DNA of 64,000 nucleotides from Pseudomonas sp. 10S4 (GCF_034344865.1 NZ_CP133774.1:5642001-5706000); one strand, 5' to 3'; shown: positions 28,501 to 37,390, numbered from the stretch's first letter. Notes: generated by a model from the sequence alone, not told the origin. Program-made: numbers and translations.

Positions 28501-29014
28501 ACTGCTGCTCCATGTCGATCACGTCTTCAAACTGTTTGCGGATTTCATCGGTCAGGCGCTTGCCGCGCCCGGCCTTCACCGCACCGCGGTAATCGCCACT
28601 GGCTCGCTGCAGATCGATCATCGATTGCGCGTAGGTGGCCCAATCGGTTTGCAAGGCCTGGAGCCTGTGCAAACGATCGGTCTGGACCGGGTTATCAGCC
28701 GTCAGTTCGAGCAAGGTATTGAGGGCCACCGCGATTCTCGGCTTGGCCGTTTCGTAGGGGTCCAGAAAGTGCTCGTCGCCGCTGAGCAGGAAGCCGCGCA
28801 TCCCGGTTTCCAGATCAACGGTCAGCTTCACCGCTTCATTGGCGTTATTGATCACCCGGTCAGTGTGCTCGACCCACTGAATGACGGATAACAGATAAGT
28901 GATCAACGCCACAAAGAAAACTGCACTGATCACGCCCACACCCAGCGGCAAGCTGACGTTGCGGCTCAAGAGTTTACGGAATCGTTGCTCATCAACCGAA
29001 GGCGCAGAGGTCAT
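25523..29014 (-). CDS. Large hybrid sensor kinase: CHASE3, GAF, HisKA, HATPase, three receivers
   Basis: A 1163-residue membrane sensor. TM1 (about 24-46), a CHASE3-type periplasmic helical region with ETGMRGFLLSGDE, and TM2 (about 188-207) are followed by a GAF domain (about 240-390) and a long Gln/Glu-rich coiled coil (395-495). HisKA has His503 in MSHELRTPLNS. The HATPase carries NLLSNAVKFTEKG and GTGLGLSISRDL, and three receivers end the protein (Asp in ILLDMRLPD, MIIDLKLPD and VLMDVMMPEMDG). It heads the operon with cheR, cheB, the receiver-kinase and the single receiver. The very long open frame on the opposite strand is a codon-use shadow. Confidence 0.93.
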   Translation of the reverse strand: MTSAPSVDEQRFRKLLSRNVSLPLGVGVISAVFFVALITYLLSVIQWVEHTDRVINNANEAVKLTVDLETGMRGFLLSGDEHFLDPYETAKPRIAVALNTLLELTADNPVQTDRLHRLQALQTDWATYAQSMIDLQRASGDYRGAVKAGRGKRLTDEIRKQFEDVIDMEQQLRTTRNEDVRRTTIWSITLYLLFVAGISGLLAYVGRRDLLNLSESYGANLAAQQASAGRLEQQAWLRNGQTELAEQVLGQLSLNLLGRNILKFCAQYLGTAVAAIYVREDHGGLKRVASYGLSREQEEQGQSIYDGEGIVGQAVQQARMIRLDGVPDDYFKISSGLGQGLPHSVLVVPTSDDDQINGAIELGFLRPLNDRDIELLELIAGNIGTSIEAARYRQRLQEVLAETQQLNEELQVQQEELKSANEELEEQSRILKESQAHLETQQVELEQTNEQLAEQAQILADQRDAMDEKNTELNQAQTQLEDRAEELQRSSKYKSEFLANMSHELRTPLNSSLILAKLLAENPQENLSAEQVKFAESIYSAGNDLLNLINDILDISKVEAGKLEIRPENTSVTRLVDGLRAMFEPMATDKKLDFQIELQAGAPMMIFTDRQRLEQVIKNLLSNAVKFTEKGNVSLTVSSQAGEGIAFIVRDSGIGIAAEQQESIFEAFRQADGTTNRRYGGTGLGLSISRDLANLLGGSISVSSERGQGSAFTLVLPLQYVEPGDEPVEPMRVTPVAYSSSAPVAALVPLIADVDIPRFDDDRANAPFATRCILVVEDEENFAHILYDLAHELGYQCLVAHGADEGYDLAKAFIPDAILLDMRLPDHSGLTVLQRLKEHAETRHIPVHVISVEDRVEAAMHMGAIGYAVKPTTREELKDVFARLEAKLTQKVKRVLLVEDDDLQRDSIARLIGDEDIEITAVGFAQEALDLLRTTIFDCMIIDLKLPDMLGNDLLKRMSTEDICSFPPVIVYTGRNLTRDEEADLRKYSRSIIIKGARSPERLLDEVTLFLHKVESRLSHERQKMLKTARSRDKVFEGRKVLLVDDDVRNIFALTSALEQKGAVVVIGRNGREAIERLNEVEDIDLVLMDVMMPEMDGFEATTLIRQDPRWRKLPIIAVTAKAMKDDQERCLAAGSNDYLAKPIDLDRLFSLIRVWLPKMERI

Positions 29015-29277
29015 GGGGAATGCCTTGTCGAACTGTTGAAAACCAAGGAGTTTGCCCCAAAACGGCCGCGCTGATCTAATTTTCTGACAGGTTTGATGGC
29101 AAATTCCTGCAATTAACTGCTCTTGATCAATGCCGCGCGTTATCCTCGCCGGTTCTTGTACCGCTATTGTTTTTTGTATCGGGTCGGGAACTTGTCGGGG
29201 TCCGACAATTACTCAAGCAAGAGACCGGCGTTTTTGATCGGCCGCCGACCCACCACTCCACCATTGAGAGCCCTACT

Positions 29278-29643
29278 ATGTCCTCCAACGCGTCCATCAT
29301 TCTTGTCGTCGAAGACGATGCCATCGTTCGCATGCTGATCGTCGATGTGTTGGAGGAACTGGAATTCAAGGTGCTTGAAGCGGATGGCAGCGAAAAGGCC
29401 CTGGAGTTTCTCAATGACGAAGACCAGTACATTGACCTGATGATGACGGATGTCGGCTTGCCGGTGATGGATGGTCGCGAGCTGGCCACCCAAGCGCGAA
29501 TGCTGCGCCCCGAGCTGCCAATCCTGTTTGCCAGCGGTTATGCCGAAAGCATCGATGTGCCAGCGGACATGTTTGTCATTGGCAAACCGTTCTCCATTGA
29601 CCAGTTACGCGAAAAAGTATCTGGAATACTATCCGCCCGCTGA
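29278..29643 (+). CDS. Single-domain response regulator, divergent from the hybrid kinase
   Basis: A 121-residue receiver only: LVVEDDAIVRML, Asp in LMMTDVGLPVMDG, Lys in VIGKPFS. ATG 29278 gives the standard start; the frame is open further up to 29167 but that is leader. It is divergent from the big kinase (263-bp spacer) and is closed by its own terminator, so it is probably a separately controlled phosphate sink or relay for that cluster. Confidence 0.9.
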   Translation: MSSNASIILVVEDDAIVRMLIVDVLEELEFKVLEADGSEKALEFLNDEDQYIDLMMTDVGLPVMDGRELATQARMLRPELPILFASGYAESIDVPADMFVIGKPFSIDQLREKVSGILSAR

Positions 29644-29665
29644 GTTATTGCGTGCCCCTTTCTCA

Positions 29666-29697
29666 ATGGCTCTTGTTTGCGCACAAACAAGAGCCAT
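29666..29697 (+). terminator. Rho-independent terminator, 14-bp perfect stem
   Basis: ATGGCTCTTGTTTG and its exact complement around a CGCA loop, followed by CCTTATTT, 23 bases after the response-regulator stop. Confidence 0.85.
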
Positions 29698-29939
29698 CCT
29701 TATTTAACAAACCTGCCCTCCTCCCTAAATAAACATCGCTGAAATAACTGGTTCAAATAACCATCTGGCTATCCGCATCCATTCAAACTAAGTTGCGTCT
29801 CGGCACGACTCACCGCCCGTTCATTATTTTCAATAACGTGTGCACAGCCGATATAAAGCCAGACAAAACAGGCACCCTCTCTTATTTAAAAGAGCGACAC
29901 TGACTGCCTGAAATCTACTAAACCTTGAATGGATTCAAG
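29698..29939 (+). promoter_or_regulatory. AT-rich leader upstream of the toxin-like gene
   Basis: This 242-bp stretch is visibly more AT-rich than its surroundings and has no open frame I would call. It should hold the promoter of the 1258-residue gene. No precise box can be fixed; GGATTC lies just before ATG 29940. Confidence 0.4.
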
Positions 29940-32900
29940 ATGAACAACACCAGCAACTGCACCATCGCCGACCGATACCTTTCTCGACCAGCAGGCACTT
30001 CCTACAACATTGTCGATCCAACAAGCAGCAATGACAGTGAGCGACAGGAAGTTATCAGCAGATTGAATACCATGCTGGCTGATGACAGCACAGGATTCGC
30101 CCCCACCTGGACAATGCCGCTTATTTCCCTGGAGCGCGATTCAAGTCTTGAGCACTTGATGGTGCCCGGCATCGAACTGTTAAAGCGAATGATCAAGAAA
30201 GACGCATTTCAACAGGTCTTGAGCAGACACCGGTTATCCGAAGACGCTGTGTTTCAAGTCGAAGAGAACGGTCGCATCACCGCACTGACCGTAAACTTCA
30301 CCTACGACCTGACCAACCGAACCAAACTTGACCCCGAACTGAACGACGACCTGGAAACCCTCGCAGAAATGGCGGCGGTACTGGGTGGCGCGGTGACACT
30401 CGACGACCGGGTCAGCCTGACACAATGGCTCAGGTTCCACGACCATGTCATCCCGAAAACAGCCGAAGACACCCAACATCTCATTACGTTGCTGGAACTG
30501 CGCCTGCCGAAAAGTCCGCTACTGGGCAACTACTGGGACATGCTCTCGGTAGCTAACGACAGCCCGGTCAGTCTTAGCGACACCCAGCGTCGCCAAATCA
30601 GAGCCTTGACCCACTATTACACTCGGGGTCGAGGGAAGTTACTGGATCTTCTGTCGCAAGTTGCCCTGGGGCGGCAGATCACGACCCTCAACCAATCCGA
30701 CGCCGATGAACACCTGCAGACACTCGCGTCCCAAGACATCGCCGCCTCTTGGGCCGAAGGCTATATCAAGGAACTGGAGTGGTATGGCGCATCGAGCGAT
30801 GAGCCGTTATCCGATGTGTATAGACAGCAAGTTATGCTGACAGCGGTGCTCTTGGACATGCACCCGTCCATTGGCGAAGAGGAACCTCGCAATCATGTCG
30901 CCGGGTTTAATCTCTATGCCACTGAGCATGTTGAACACTCTTTCGCTGCCGTTCGGACAGCGTTGGAAAGTCATCTGGTTGCCAAGGCTGGCGTTAGCGA
31001 ACAGACCGCGCCTCTCGCTGCCCATTTACTGTTAGCCGGCGCCGCGCCTGAATTCCTGGTCAAAGACTTGCCCTCGACCCTGCTGCTGGGCACACCGCAA
31101 TGGGTTGAATTTTGTCGGACCGTGGCGATGGTGGAATTCAACGAGCCGGGCTCTTCGCGCCTGATGACGTATGCACAAATCAGAAAACTGGCAACGATTG
31201 ACTGGTTGGATGAATCGCTGACGACGCTCAACAGCTTGCTCGCCATGGACACCCTCCTCGACTGGGCCCTGCTCAACGGCATTATCACGCTGGCCGACGT
31301 GCAGAATGCCCGCACCACGGCCATCGGCACCGCGACTTCCGCTTATGAAAAGCACCTTGGGCTCTTTGCCGAGGTCCAGGCCAAATTGTCGAAACCATTC
31401 CCTACAAGGCGGGATATCGCATTAAATATCCTGAAAATCACAGCCCCTGATTGCGATTTTATTGAAGATGAAATTCTGCGCAAAAAGAGCCCACACGCCC
31501 CCCGTCCGGGATTTGTGACATCAGAGCCGATGTCATTGGTAGAGTTGCTGATGGCCAATGAACTCGGCTCCCGCCAATGGAATATCGCGAACAACAGCCT
31601 CTATGACATTTATCCGTTTATAAACAATGAAACCTACCGGTTGAAACCCGAGTTCGATTATTTGTTCAGCCGGGCTCATACCCAGTTCTCGGAAGCCATG
31701 AGCAGCAGTTTCAAACTGGCTTTTACAACACTGCCACCGCTTGATCGAAGGCGACTGTCACAAGGACAGGTTTCGTTATTTACCGTCCGACCCTCCGTAG
31801 CGATCGTCCCCACGCCAGAAAATACATTCACGCTGAACCCGTTTAAGTTACTTATTCACACCGCCACCGAACTTACCCAACTGGGTTACAAGGAAAATCA
31901 GGCCGACAAAGATGCCGCTACCGGACGTTATGGCGTGGTGATCTGTGCTTACTTCGAGAATAAGTTGTATTGCTACGAACTGTTCACACTGCACGGCGTC
32001 TGCCGTGAAAATCCCGCGCTCGCCGAACTGATCAGCCATAACGGTTTGTTGAATCAGTCCCCACGCACGGATTTCTCTGGAAGTGCAAACCGCTACGGTC
32101 CTCCCTCAGCAACCTATCGTTTGCCGACTGATATCGAGTGCTATACCCACGGCGTAAACCCCGGCATCCAACCCACCAGCATTGGTGTGATTGAAAAGCT
32201 CGCCGTTCTTCCAGTTGCCGCTACACACTCAACCCGGCAAACCCGCGGTTATTACCATAGCTTTTACAGTGGCGAGTTCAACGAACTTGCAGCGTTCATT
32301 CAGAAGCACCGTCCCCTGGCGACCTATGACGAGCTATTAAAAGAGTGCTGGGGACAGACCAAACTGGAGAGGCTGCGGGCCGAGTACGATGGTGTTGTCG
32401 ACACAGTGCTCAACGTCATTGTCCCGTTCAAATCGTGCATTCAGGACATCCTTTCGGACGACCCGGATCGCCGGGCAGAGGGTTGGGCGTCGTGCACCCT
32501 TGAAGCGGCCATGACACTTCTGTTGGTGGTCGGCGCGGTTGCCAAGGTTGTCAGCATTGCCGCCAAAACCGCTTCCGTCGCGGCAAAGGCCGCCAGCATG
32601 GCGAGAGTGGGCGTCGGTTTGTTGAACAGCGTGTTCAACCCACTGGACGGCATACCCGCCTTGGTACGCAAGGGCGTGAAAGTGTTGAAGCTCAGGAAAC
32701 TGGGCACCGATGTACTGGAAAACGCCACGTTTCAACTGCGCAAGCTGACCGGCAGCGCGCAATCCTATGACTTGCTCAAAGCCGCCAACCGTGCAGACAC
32801 TGGCCTGAGAACCTGGCGTCCATTGGCGTCGTCGACAGACTCGCTCGTCGTCTTGGCCACACGCCACAACGACCAATGGTACGCGTTGAATCGTCAGGGC

Positions 32901-33716
32901 CAGGCCATTGGACCAAAGTTAAAAAACTTTGACTTCCTGAACGTGCTTCGCCTGCCGGGCTTTCACAAACGCATGCCAGTGGTCTACAGCCGCAAGTTAC
33001 TTAAGGACGCGTTGCCGGCAGCCCGGAGAAAAGTGGATGAGGCCATTAAAGTAATGACCAACAGCGCATCGGAATATGATTCGGGTTTAGTGCTGAAGCT
33101 GCTCATGGGAGACAACTCCCCCGAGGCTCGAAGAAAATTTCTGGACGCCCTTCAGGATGTCAGGAATGACCTGGCGAAGATTACTCCCGACAACTTCATC
33201 CTCGATACCAAGACACAAACAGGCGCCCTGGCTTCGCTTAACCCACAGGAGTACCAAAAGTGGAGAACAGCCAGCCAGGCTGATGCCCCTCAAACAAAAT
33301 TCATGCGGATTTTCCCGGACAATTTCAATCGGCAATTTCGCAAGGAGGGATTCAGTCTGAATGTGCCCGCCGATGACCTGATCCATGAAGTGTTCCACGG
33401 CGCCCCCAATACGCTTGACCACGCTTATGCCAATGTGCCGCTGTCAGGCCGCATCGGCAACCAGCAGCGCCTGGATGTTACGCCACTGATGAACCTCGCT
33501 TCGGGTCATCTTCGCGACGACAATCTTAAGTTACTCAGTAAAACGATGGCTTTTGATAATGCGGATTCATTTGCCATGACCACCGCCCTGCTGAGCCAGT
33601 CTTCACGCAACAATCTTGTATTCCTGGAAAACATTAAAACCTTGCAGAAAGCCACTGACAGAAGCCGTGGAGGCTATATCGACTGGGAGGTCTTGCTTAG
33701 TTTCAACCCGGTTTGA
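29940..33716 (+). CDS. Large toxin-like protein with C-terminal HExxH metalloprotease motif
   Basis: A 1258-residue protein without signal peptide. The long N-terminal part resembles the large dermonecrotic-toxin-like proteins of Pseudomonas (for example LLLAGAAPEFLVKDLPSTLL), from memory and not verified. A hydrophobic, Ala/Val-rich stretch (about 851-895, beginning CTLEAAMTLLLVVGAVAKVV) could insert into membranes. Near the end LIHEVFHGAPNT (His1149, Glu1150, His1153) is a zinc-protease HExxH motif. The layout of receptor/translocation part, hydrophobic segment and C-terminal enzyme is that of a single-chain toxin; the function is inference. ATG 29940 is preferred over the in-frame TTG 29925. 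It stands alone, ahead of a glycosyltransferase. Confidence 0.7.
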   Translation: MNNTSNCTIADRYLSRPAGTSYNIVDPTSSNDSERQEVISRLNTMLADDSTGFAPTWTMPLISLERDSSLEHLMVPGIELLKRMIKKDAFQQVLSRHRLSEDAVFQVEENGRITALTVNFTYDLTNRTKLDPELNDDLETLAEMAAVLGGAVTLDDRVSLTQWLRFHDHVIPKTAEDTQHLITLLELRLPKSPLLGNYWDMLSVANDSPVSLSDTQRRQIRALTHYYTRGRGKLLDLLSQVALGRQITTLNQSDADEHLQTLASQDIAASWAEGYIKELEWYGASSDEPLSDVYRQQVMLTAVLLDMHPSIGEEEPRNHVAGFNLYATEHVEHSFAAVRTALESHLVAKAGVSEQTAPLAAHLLLAGAAPEFLVKDLPSTLLLGTPQWVEFCRTVAMVEFNEPGSSRLMTYAQIRKLATIDWLDESLTTLNSLLAMDTLLDWALLNGIITLADVQNARTTAIGTATSAYEKHLGLFAEVQAKLSKPFPTRRDIALNILKITAPDCDFIEDEILRKKSPHAPRPGFVTSEPMSLVELLMANELGSRQWNIANNSLYDIYPFINNETYRLKPEFDYLFSRAHTQFSEAMSSSFKLAFTTLPPLDRRRLSQGQVSLFTVRPSVAIVPTPENTFTLNPFKLLIHTATELTQLGYKENQADKDAATGRYGVVICAYFENKLYCYELFTLHGVCRENPALAELISHNGLLNQSPRTDFSGSANRYGPPSATYRLPTDIECYTHGVNPGIQPTSIGVIEKLAVLPVAATHSTRQTRGYYHSFYSGEFNELAAFIQKHRPLATYDELLKECWGQTKLERLRAEYDGVVDTVLNVIVPFKSCIQDILSDDPDRRAEGWASCTLEAAMTLLLVVGAVAKVVSIAAKTASVAAKAASMARVGVGLLNSVFNPLDGIPALVRKGVKVLKLRKLGTDVLENATFQLRKLTGSAQSYDLLKAANRADTGLRTWRPLASSTDSLVVLATRHNDQWYALNRQGQAIGPKLKNFDFLNVLRLPGFHKRMPVVYSRKLLKDALPAARRKVDEAIKVMTNSASEYDSGLVLKLLMGDNSPEARRKFLDALQDVRNDLAKITPDNFILDTKTQTGALASLNPQEYQKWRTASQADAPQTKFMRIFPDNFNRQFRKEGFSLNVPADDLIHEVFHGAPNTLDHAYANVPLSGRIGNQQRLDVTPLMNLASGHLRDDNLKLLSKTMAFDNADSFAMTTALLSQSSRNNLVFLENIKTLQKATDRSRGGYIDWEVLLSFNPV

Positions 33717-33801
33717 TCGATAGCCTGGTTGCCGGGCATCTGTGCGCAGGGCTGTGGTTTAATTGCGCTCTTTTTTCCATCGCCCTGCGCCCTCATCAGG
33801 A

Positions 33802-35124
33802 ATGCCCCATGAGCCTGCCCCCATCAAAGTCCTGGTCATTGGTTACGTCTGGCCCGAACCCCGCTCTTCGGCGGCCAGCGGGCATGTCATGCAGATTCTC
33901 GAAACGTTTTTGCAGCAAGGCTGGAGCATCACCTTCAGCAGCCCGGCGGGGGTCGGCGAACACAAGGCCGATCTCGCCGCGCTGGGTATCCGTGAATGCC
34001 CTATCGAGCTGAATAACAGCAGTTTCGACACGTTTATCAGTGAATTGGCCCCCGATATCGTGCTGTTCGATCAGTTCATGATGGAGGAACAGTTTGGCTG
34101 GCGTGTGGAGAAACACTGCCCCGACGCGCTTCGGGTGCTTGAAACGTCTGACCTGCAAAGCCTGCGGCATGCCCGGCATCAGCGGCTCAAGGACCGATTG
34201 AAGGCCTGCGTCGACGAAAACGATTTCAGCGATCTGTTTGCCCCAGCGTTGCGCGAGGAATTCGAATTGATGGCTGGCACTGACCTGGCCAAACGCGAGA
34301 TTGCCGCACTGTATCGCTGCGACCTGAGCCTGATGATTTCGCCGGTGGAAATCGACTTGTTGGTCGAACAGTTCAAGCTACCGCGGGACTTGCTGCATTG
34401 GTGCCCGTTGATGCCCGACATGCCGGCGACTGTTCACACGGCCTTTGAAGATCGGGCGAATTTTCTCAGTATCGGCAACTTCCGCCATGCGCCGAACTGG
34501 GATGCGGTGCTCTGGATGAAGACCTCGGTCTGGCCGCTGATTCGTCAACAATTGCCCGGCGCGCAACTGCATCTATACGGCGCCTACACCCCGCCCAAGG
34601 CCACTGCGCTACACAATCCGGCTCAAGGTTTCCATGTGATGAACTGGGCTGAGGATGCATTGCAGGTGATGTCCGCTGCGCGGATCTGCTTGGCACCCTT
34701 GCGTTTTGGCGCGGGGATCAAGGGCAAAATCGTCGATGCAATGCTGTGCGGCACGCCGACCGTCACCACGCCAATCGGTGCCGAGGGCATGAGTGATGGG
34801 CTGCCATGGCCGGGCGCTATCGGTGAGTCCGCCGAAGCACTGGCCGCCGCTGCCGTCGCGCTTTATCAGGACCAGGCGCTCTGGACCCAGGCCCAATCCG
34901 ATGGTGATCGACTACTCGTGGCTCGATACAGCCAGTCAGAGCACGGCCCGGCCCTGATCGAGCGCCTGCAAGCCTGCTCTCGCGACCTTGCCGAACGGCG
35001 GCGAGACAACTTCACCGGCGCCATGCTTCGCCATCACGCGCATAAAAGTACGCAGTACATGGCCCAATGGATCGAGGCGAAAAATCGTCACAGTGAGTCG
35101 TCCGCTTCGGATTCCCGAGGGTGA
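33802..35124 (+). CDS. Glycosyltransferase, GT4-like
   Basis: A 440-residue GT-B-fold glycosyltransferase. The N-terminal Rossmann part starts IKVLVIGYVWPEPRSSAASG; the C-terminal donor-binding part shows FLSIGNFRHAPNWDAVLWM and RFGAGIKGKIVDAMLCGTPT, where the second is the usual nucleotide-sugar-binding block. The acceptor is unknown; cell-surface polysaccharide or protein glycosylation are both possible. I use ATG 33802; the frame is open to 33763. It follows the toxin-like gene by 85 bases on the same strand. Confidence 0.82.
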   Translation: MPHEPAPIKVLVIGYVWPEPRSSAASGHVMQILETFLQQGWSITFSSPAGVGEHKADLAALGIRECPIELNNSSFDTFISELAPDIVLFDQFMMEEQFGWRVEKHCPDALRVLETSDLQSLRHARHQRLKDRLKACVDENDFSDLFAPALREEFELMAGTDLAKREIAALYRCDLSLMISPVEIDLLVEQFKLPRDLLHWCPLMPDMPATVHTAFEDRANFLSIGNFRHAPNWDAVLWMKTSVWPLIRQQLPGAQLHLYGAYTPPKATALHNPAQGFHVMNWAEDALQVMSAARICLAPLRFGAGIKGKIVDAMLCGTPTVTTPIGAEGMSDGLPWPGAIGESAEALAAAAVALYQDQALWTQAQSDGDRLLVARYSQSEHGPALIERLQACSRDLAERRRDNFTGAMLRHHAHKSTQYMAQWIEAKNRHSESSASDSRG

Positions 35125-35240
35125 TATTTCGCATTATGAAAGTGGCGTAAGGCTATGTTTATGCCGATGTTTCTGCGCGTTGAAAAATCCATTGGCAGCT
35201 TCTAGGCTTAGGCCATGAGTTGGTTTTTCCACGAAATCTC

Positions 35241-35258
35241 GCCCCCACGGATGGGGGC
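35241..35258 (+). terminator. GC-rich hairpin between glycosyltransferase and PI-PLC genes
   Basis: GCCCCCA, loop CGGA, TGGGGGC. It lies 26 bases before the PI-PLC start codon with no T-run, so it may be a leader hairpin instead of a terminator. The ribosome site GGCAGGAGCC follows it. Confidence 0.35.
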
Positions 35259-35284
35259 CGAGTCACAGGCAGGAGCCTTGCAAC

Positions 35285-36159
35285 ATGCGAAACAGCCCTA
35301 CTTCCAATGTCGACACGCAACGCTGGATGGACAAAGTCCCCGACATCGACCAACTGAAACTCACCGATCTCGTCTGGCCCGGCGCCCACAACGCCGGGAT
35401 GGACAAAAAGCCCCCAGCTACGAAGTCGTCGTCGGTCACTGGACCACCTGCCAGAACGATTCATTTGCATGGCAGCTGGACCACGGTGCACGAGCTTTCG
35501 ACCTGCGCCTGGGCTACTTGCCCGGTTCGCCCAAGGGCACGTACTACTTCCATCACAACGGCTACCGGTCTCATCGGGTGCTGGATGAATTGATCGACGC
35601 GGTGCACGGTGTTCTTGATCGCAACCCGGATGAGTTCATCATTCTCGACTTCCATCAGTTGCGGGACGGAGACAATGCCTTCGACTTCAGACAATTCAGT
35701 GATTTGCTGAAGCAACGCCTTGGACAGCGGGCCATTTCCCCCGAGGACGAGGAAAAGACCATCGGCGAACTCAAAGCCGCGAGCAGCAAAAAACGTATCG
35801 TGTTGGCCGCCAGCGGCTCGGTGGAGCTGGACATGGACTTCTTCTGGAACCGCATTCCCCACCGCTGGAGCGGCAGTCGGCTGACCGACGTCGACGATCT
35901 GCGTCGGCACATTGTCCGAACCCTCGAAACGCCTCGGTTCGGGTCCTACCTCTGGTCTCTGACTGCCACCAGCTATACGTTCCTCGGCGAGCCGGTGGAC
36001 ATCAAGCAGCACATCAATACCTGGTTTCATCCACACGGGGATTGGGTAAGTCAATGCGGCATCATCAGCACCGACTTTTTCGATGAGTCCGAAATCGTTG
36101 GTTATTGCTGGGTCGTCAACAGCATGAAGGCGGTGCAGCACAGTCGGTCACTGGCATAA
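35285..36159 (+). pseudogene. PI-PLC X-domain protein, one-base frame change as sequenced
   Basis: The start ATG 35285 has a good ribosome site (GGCAGGAGCC). The first frame gives LTDLVWPGAHNAGMDKK with catalytic His35. At the A5/C5 runs 35405-35415 the reading must gain one base to continue as APSYEVVVGHWTTCQNDSFA; the second catalytic His is in YYFHHNGYRSHR, and DEFIILDFHQ follows. The joined protein is about 291 residues, a complete phosphatidylinositol-specific phospholipase C X-type fold. No secretion signal is visible. Bacterial members cleave phosphatidylinositol or related lipids, often host ones. The break is likely a sequencing indel. Confidence 0.75.
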
Positions 36160-36212
36160 ATGACCCGGAAAGAGGCATGATCACGGCGCGATAACAATAA
36201 AAGCGCGCTGCC

Positions 36213-37118
36213 ATGACCCGGACTGCCAGAGTTACCGATCCTTCCTACGAGTTGATGGACGACCACAACGGGTTGTCCATCATTTATCGCCAGCATGGTT
36301 TTCCGTGCCCGTTGGTGCGCTGGCACTTCCATAAGGAATACGAACTGCACCTGATCGTCGCCAGTTCCGGCAAGGTGTTCATCGGCGACTACATCGGTAA
36401 CTTCTACCCGGAAACGCTGTTCCTGACCGGCCCCAACCTGCCGCACAACTGGATCAGCCAAGTGGCCGAAGATGAAGTGGTGCCCAAGCGCGACATGCTG
36501 GTCAACTTCACCGACGAGTTGTTCGACAGCGGCCACTTGGTGTTTGCCGAGCTCAAGACCCTGGTGCCGCTGCTGGAGCGCGCGCAGTACGGCATCGAGT
36601 TTCGCTGCAAGCGCACCATCCGCCAGGCCATGACGCTGATGCAGCGCATTGCCGACACCAAAGGCGTAACCCGGCTCGGGCATTTCTTGATTCTGCTGGA
36701 ATTGCTGGCGGCCTCCGACGATTACCAATTGCTATCGGGGGCCACGACGCCGCAACTGGCGGATGAACACAACGTTGATCGCACGAACCGGGCGGTGGAT
36801 TACATCTTTGCCCACTACGGCCGGGAACTGCCGCTGGAAGAAGTCGCCGAGCACCTGGGCATGAAGCCGACATATTTCAGTCGGGTGTTCAAGCAGGCCA
36901 CCGGGCGTTGTTTTATCGAATTCGTTAATCGGCTGCGGATCAGCAAGTCCTGCGAGCTGCTGGCAGATGGCGACAAACCGGTGACCGACGTGTGTTTCGA
37001 GTCGGGCTTCAACAATATTTCCAACTTCAACCGGCGCTTTCAGCAACTCAAGGGCATGACGCCTTCCCATTACCGGCGGTTGGCGGTGCAGCGTTTGACC
37101 GAACAAAACCTCGGTTAA
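36213..37118 (+). CDS. mtlR: MtlR, AraC-family activator of the mannitol operon
   Basis: A 301-residue AraC/XylS-type regulator: an N-terminal cupin ligand domain (about 20-150, with LVRWHFHKEYELHLI) and two C-terminal HTH motifs (about 200-290, LEEVAEHLGMKPTYFSRVFK and CFESGFNNISNFNRRFQ). Its length and position ahead of mtlEFGKDYZ match MtlR of P. fluorescens, which activates the operon in response to mannitol, sorbitol or arabitol. Confidence 0.92.
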   Translation: MTRTARVTDPSYELMDDHNGLSIIYRQHGFPCPLVRWHFHKEYELHLIVASSGKVFIGDYIGNFYPETLFLTGPNLPHNWISQVAEDEVVPKRDMLVNFTDELFDSGHLVFAELKTLVPLLERAQYGIEFRCKRTIRQAMTLMQRIADTKGVTRLGHFLILLELLAASDDYQLLSGATTPQLADEHNVDRTNRAVDYIFAHYGRELPLEEVAEHLGMKPTYFSRVFKQATGRCFIEFVNRLRISKSCELLADGDKPVTDVCFESGFNNISNFNRRFQQLKGMTPSHYRRLAVQRLTEQNLG

Positions 37119-37122
37119 AGAT

Positions 37123-37199
37123 CAAAAGATCGCAGCCTTCGTCAGCTCCTACATGGATCGCATTTCCCTGTAGGAGCTGCCGCAGGCTGCGATCTTTTG
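37123..37199. repeat. REP-like inverted pair between mtlR and mtlE
   Basis: CAAAAGATCGCAG and CTGCGATCTTTTG arms with inner AGCTCCTAC/GTAGGAGCT; same family as 22364-22446. It separates mtlR from the operon and could end the mtlR transcript. Confidence 0.75.
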
Positions 37200-37382
37200 C
37201 ATTTGGCGATCGAAACCTATACGCATTTCATCGTCGACAAACACCAAAAAGCCCTACCCCGTACTTTCCGCTAAAAACCCCAGTGCAAAAAAGTATCGAT
37301 TTAAGTGCTACGGATGATTTGTCACATACTCAATTGAAGGCTGTAATCAGTGCAGATTCTTCCCTCCGCAGGAAGACACAAA

Positions 37383-37390
37383 AACAATAA
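37383..37390 (+). promoter_or_regulatory. Possible Crc/Hfq catabolite-repression site before mtlE
   Basis: AACAATAA fits the AAnAAnAA motif bound by Hfq with Crc in Pseudomonas, and it lies 41 bases before the mtlE start. Mannitol use is a plausible Crc target. One short motif can occur by chance. Confidence 0.35.

Noticed and set aside
25835..28891. A 1018-codon open frame on the plus strand opposite the large hybrid kinase
   Set aside because: It is the antisense shadow of GC-rich codons of the kinase, has a repetitive Gln/Leu/His-rich composition and no domain. The minus-strand gene has complete, ordered domains.
35401..35420. Programmed frameshifting as the cause of the PI-PLC frame change
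   Set aside because: The run C AAA AAG lacks a proper heptamer and the first frame has no sensible product; an indel is simpler.
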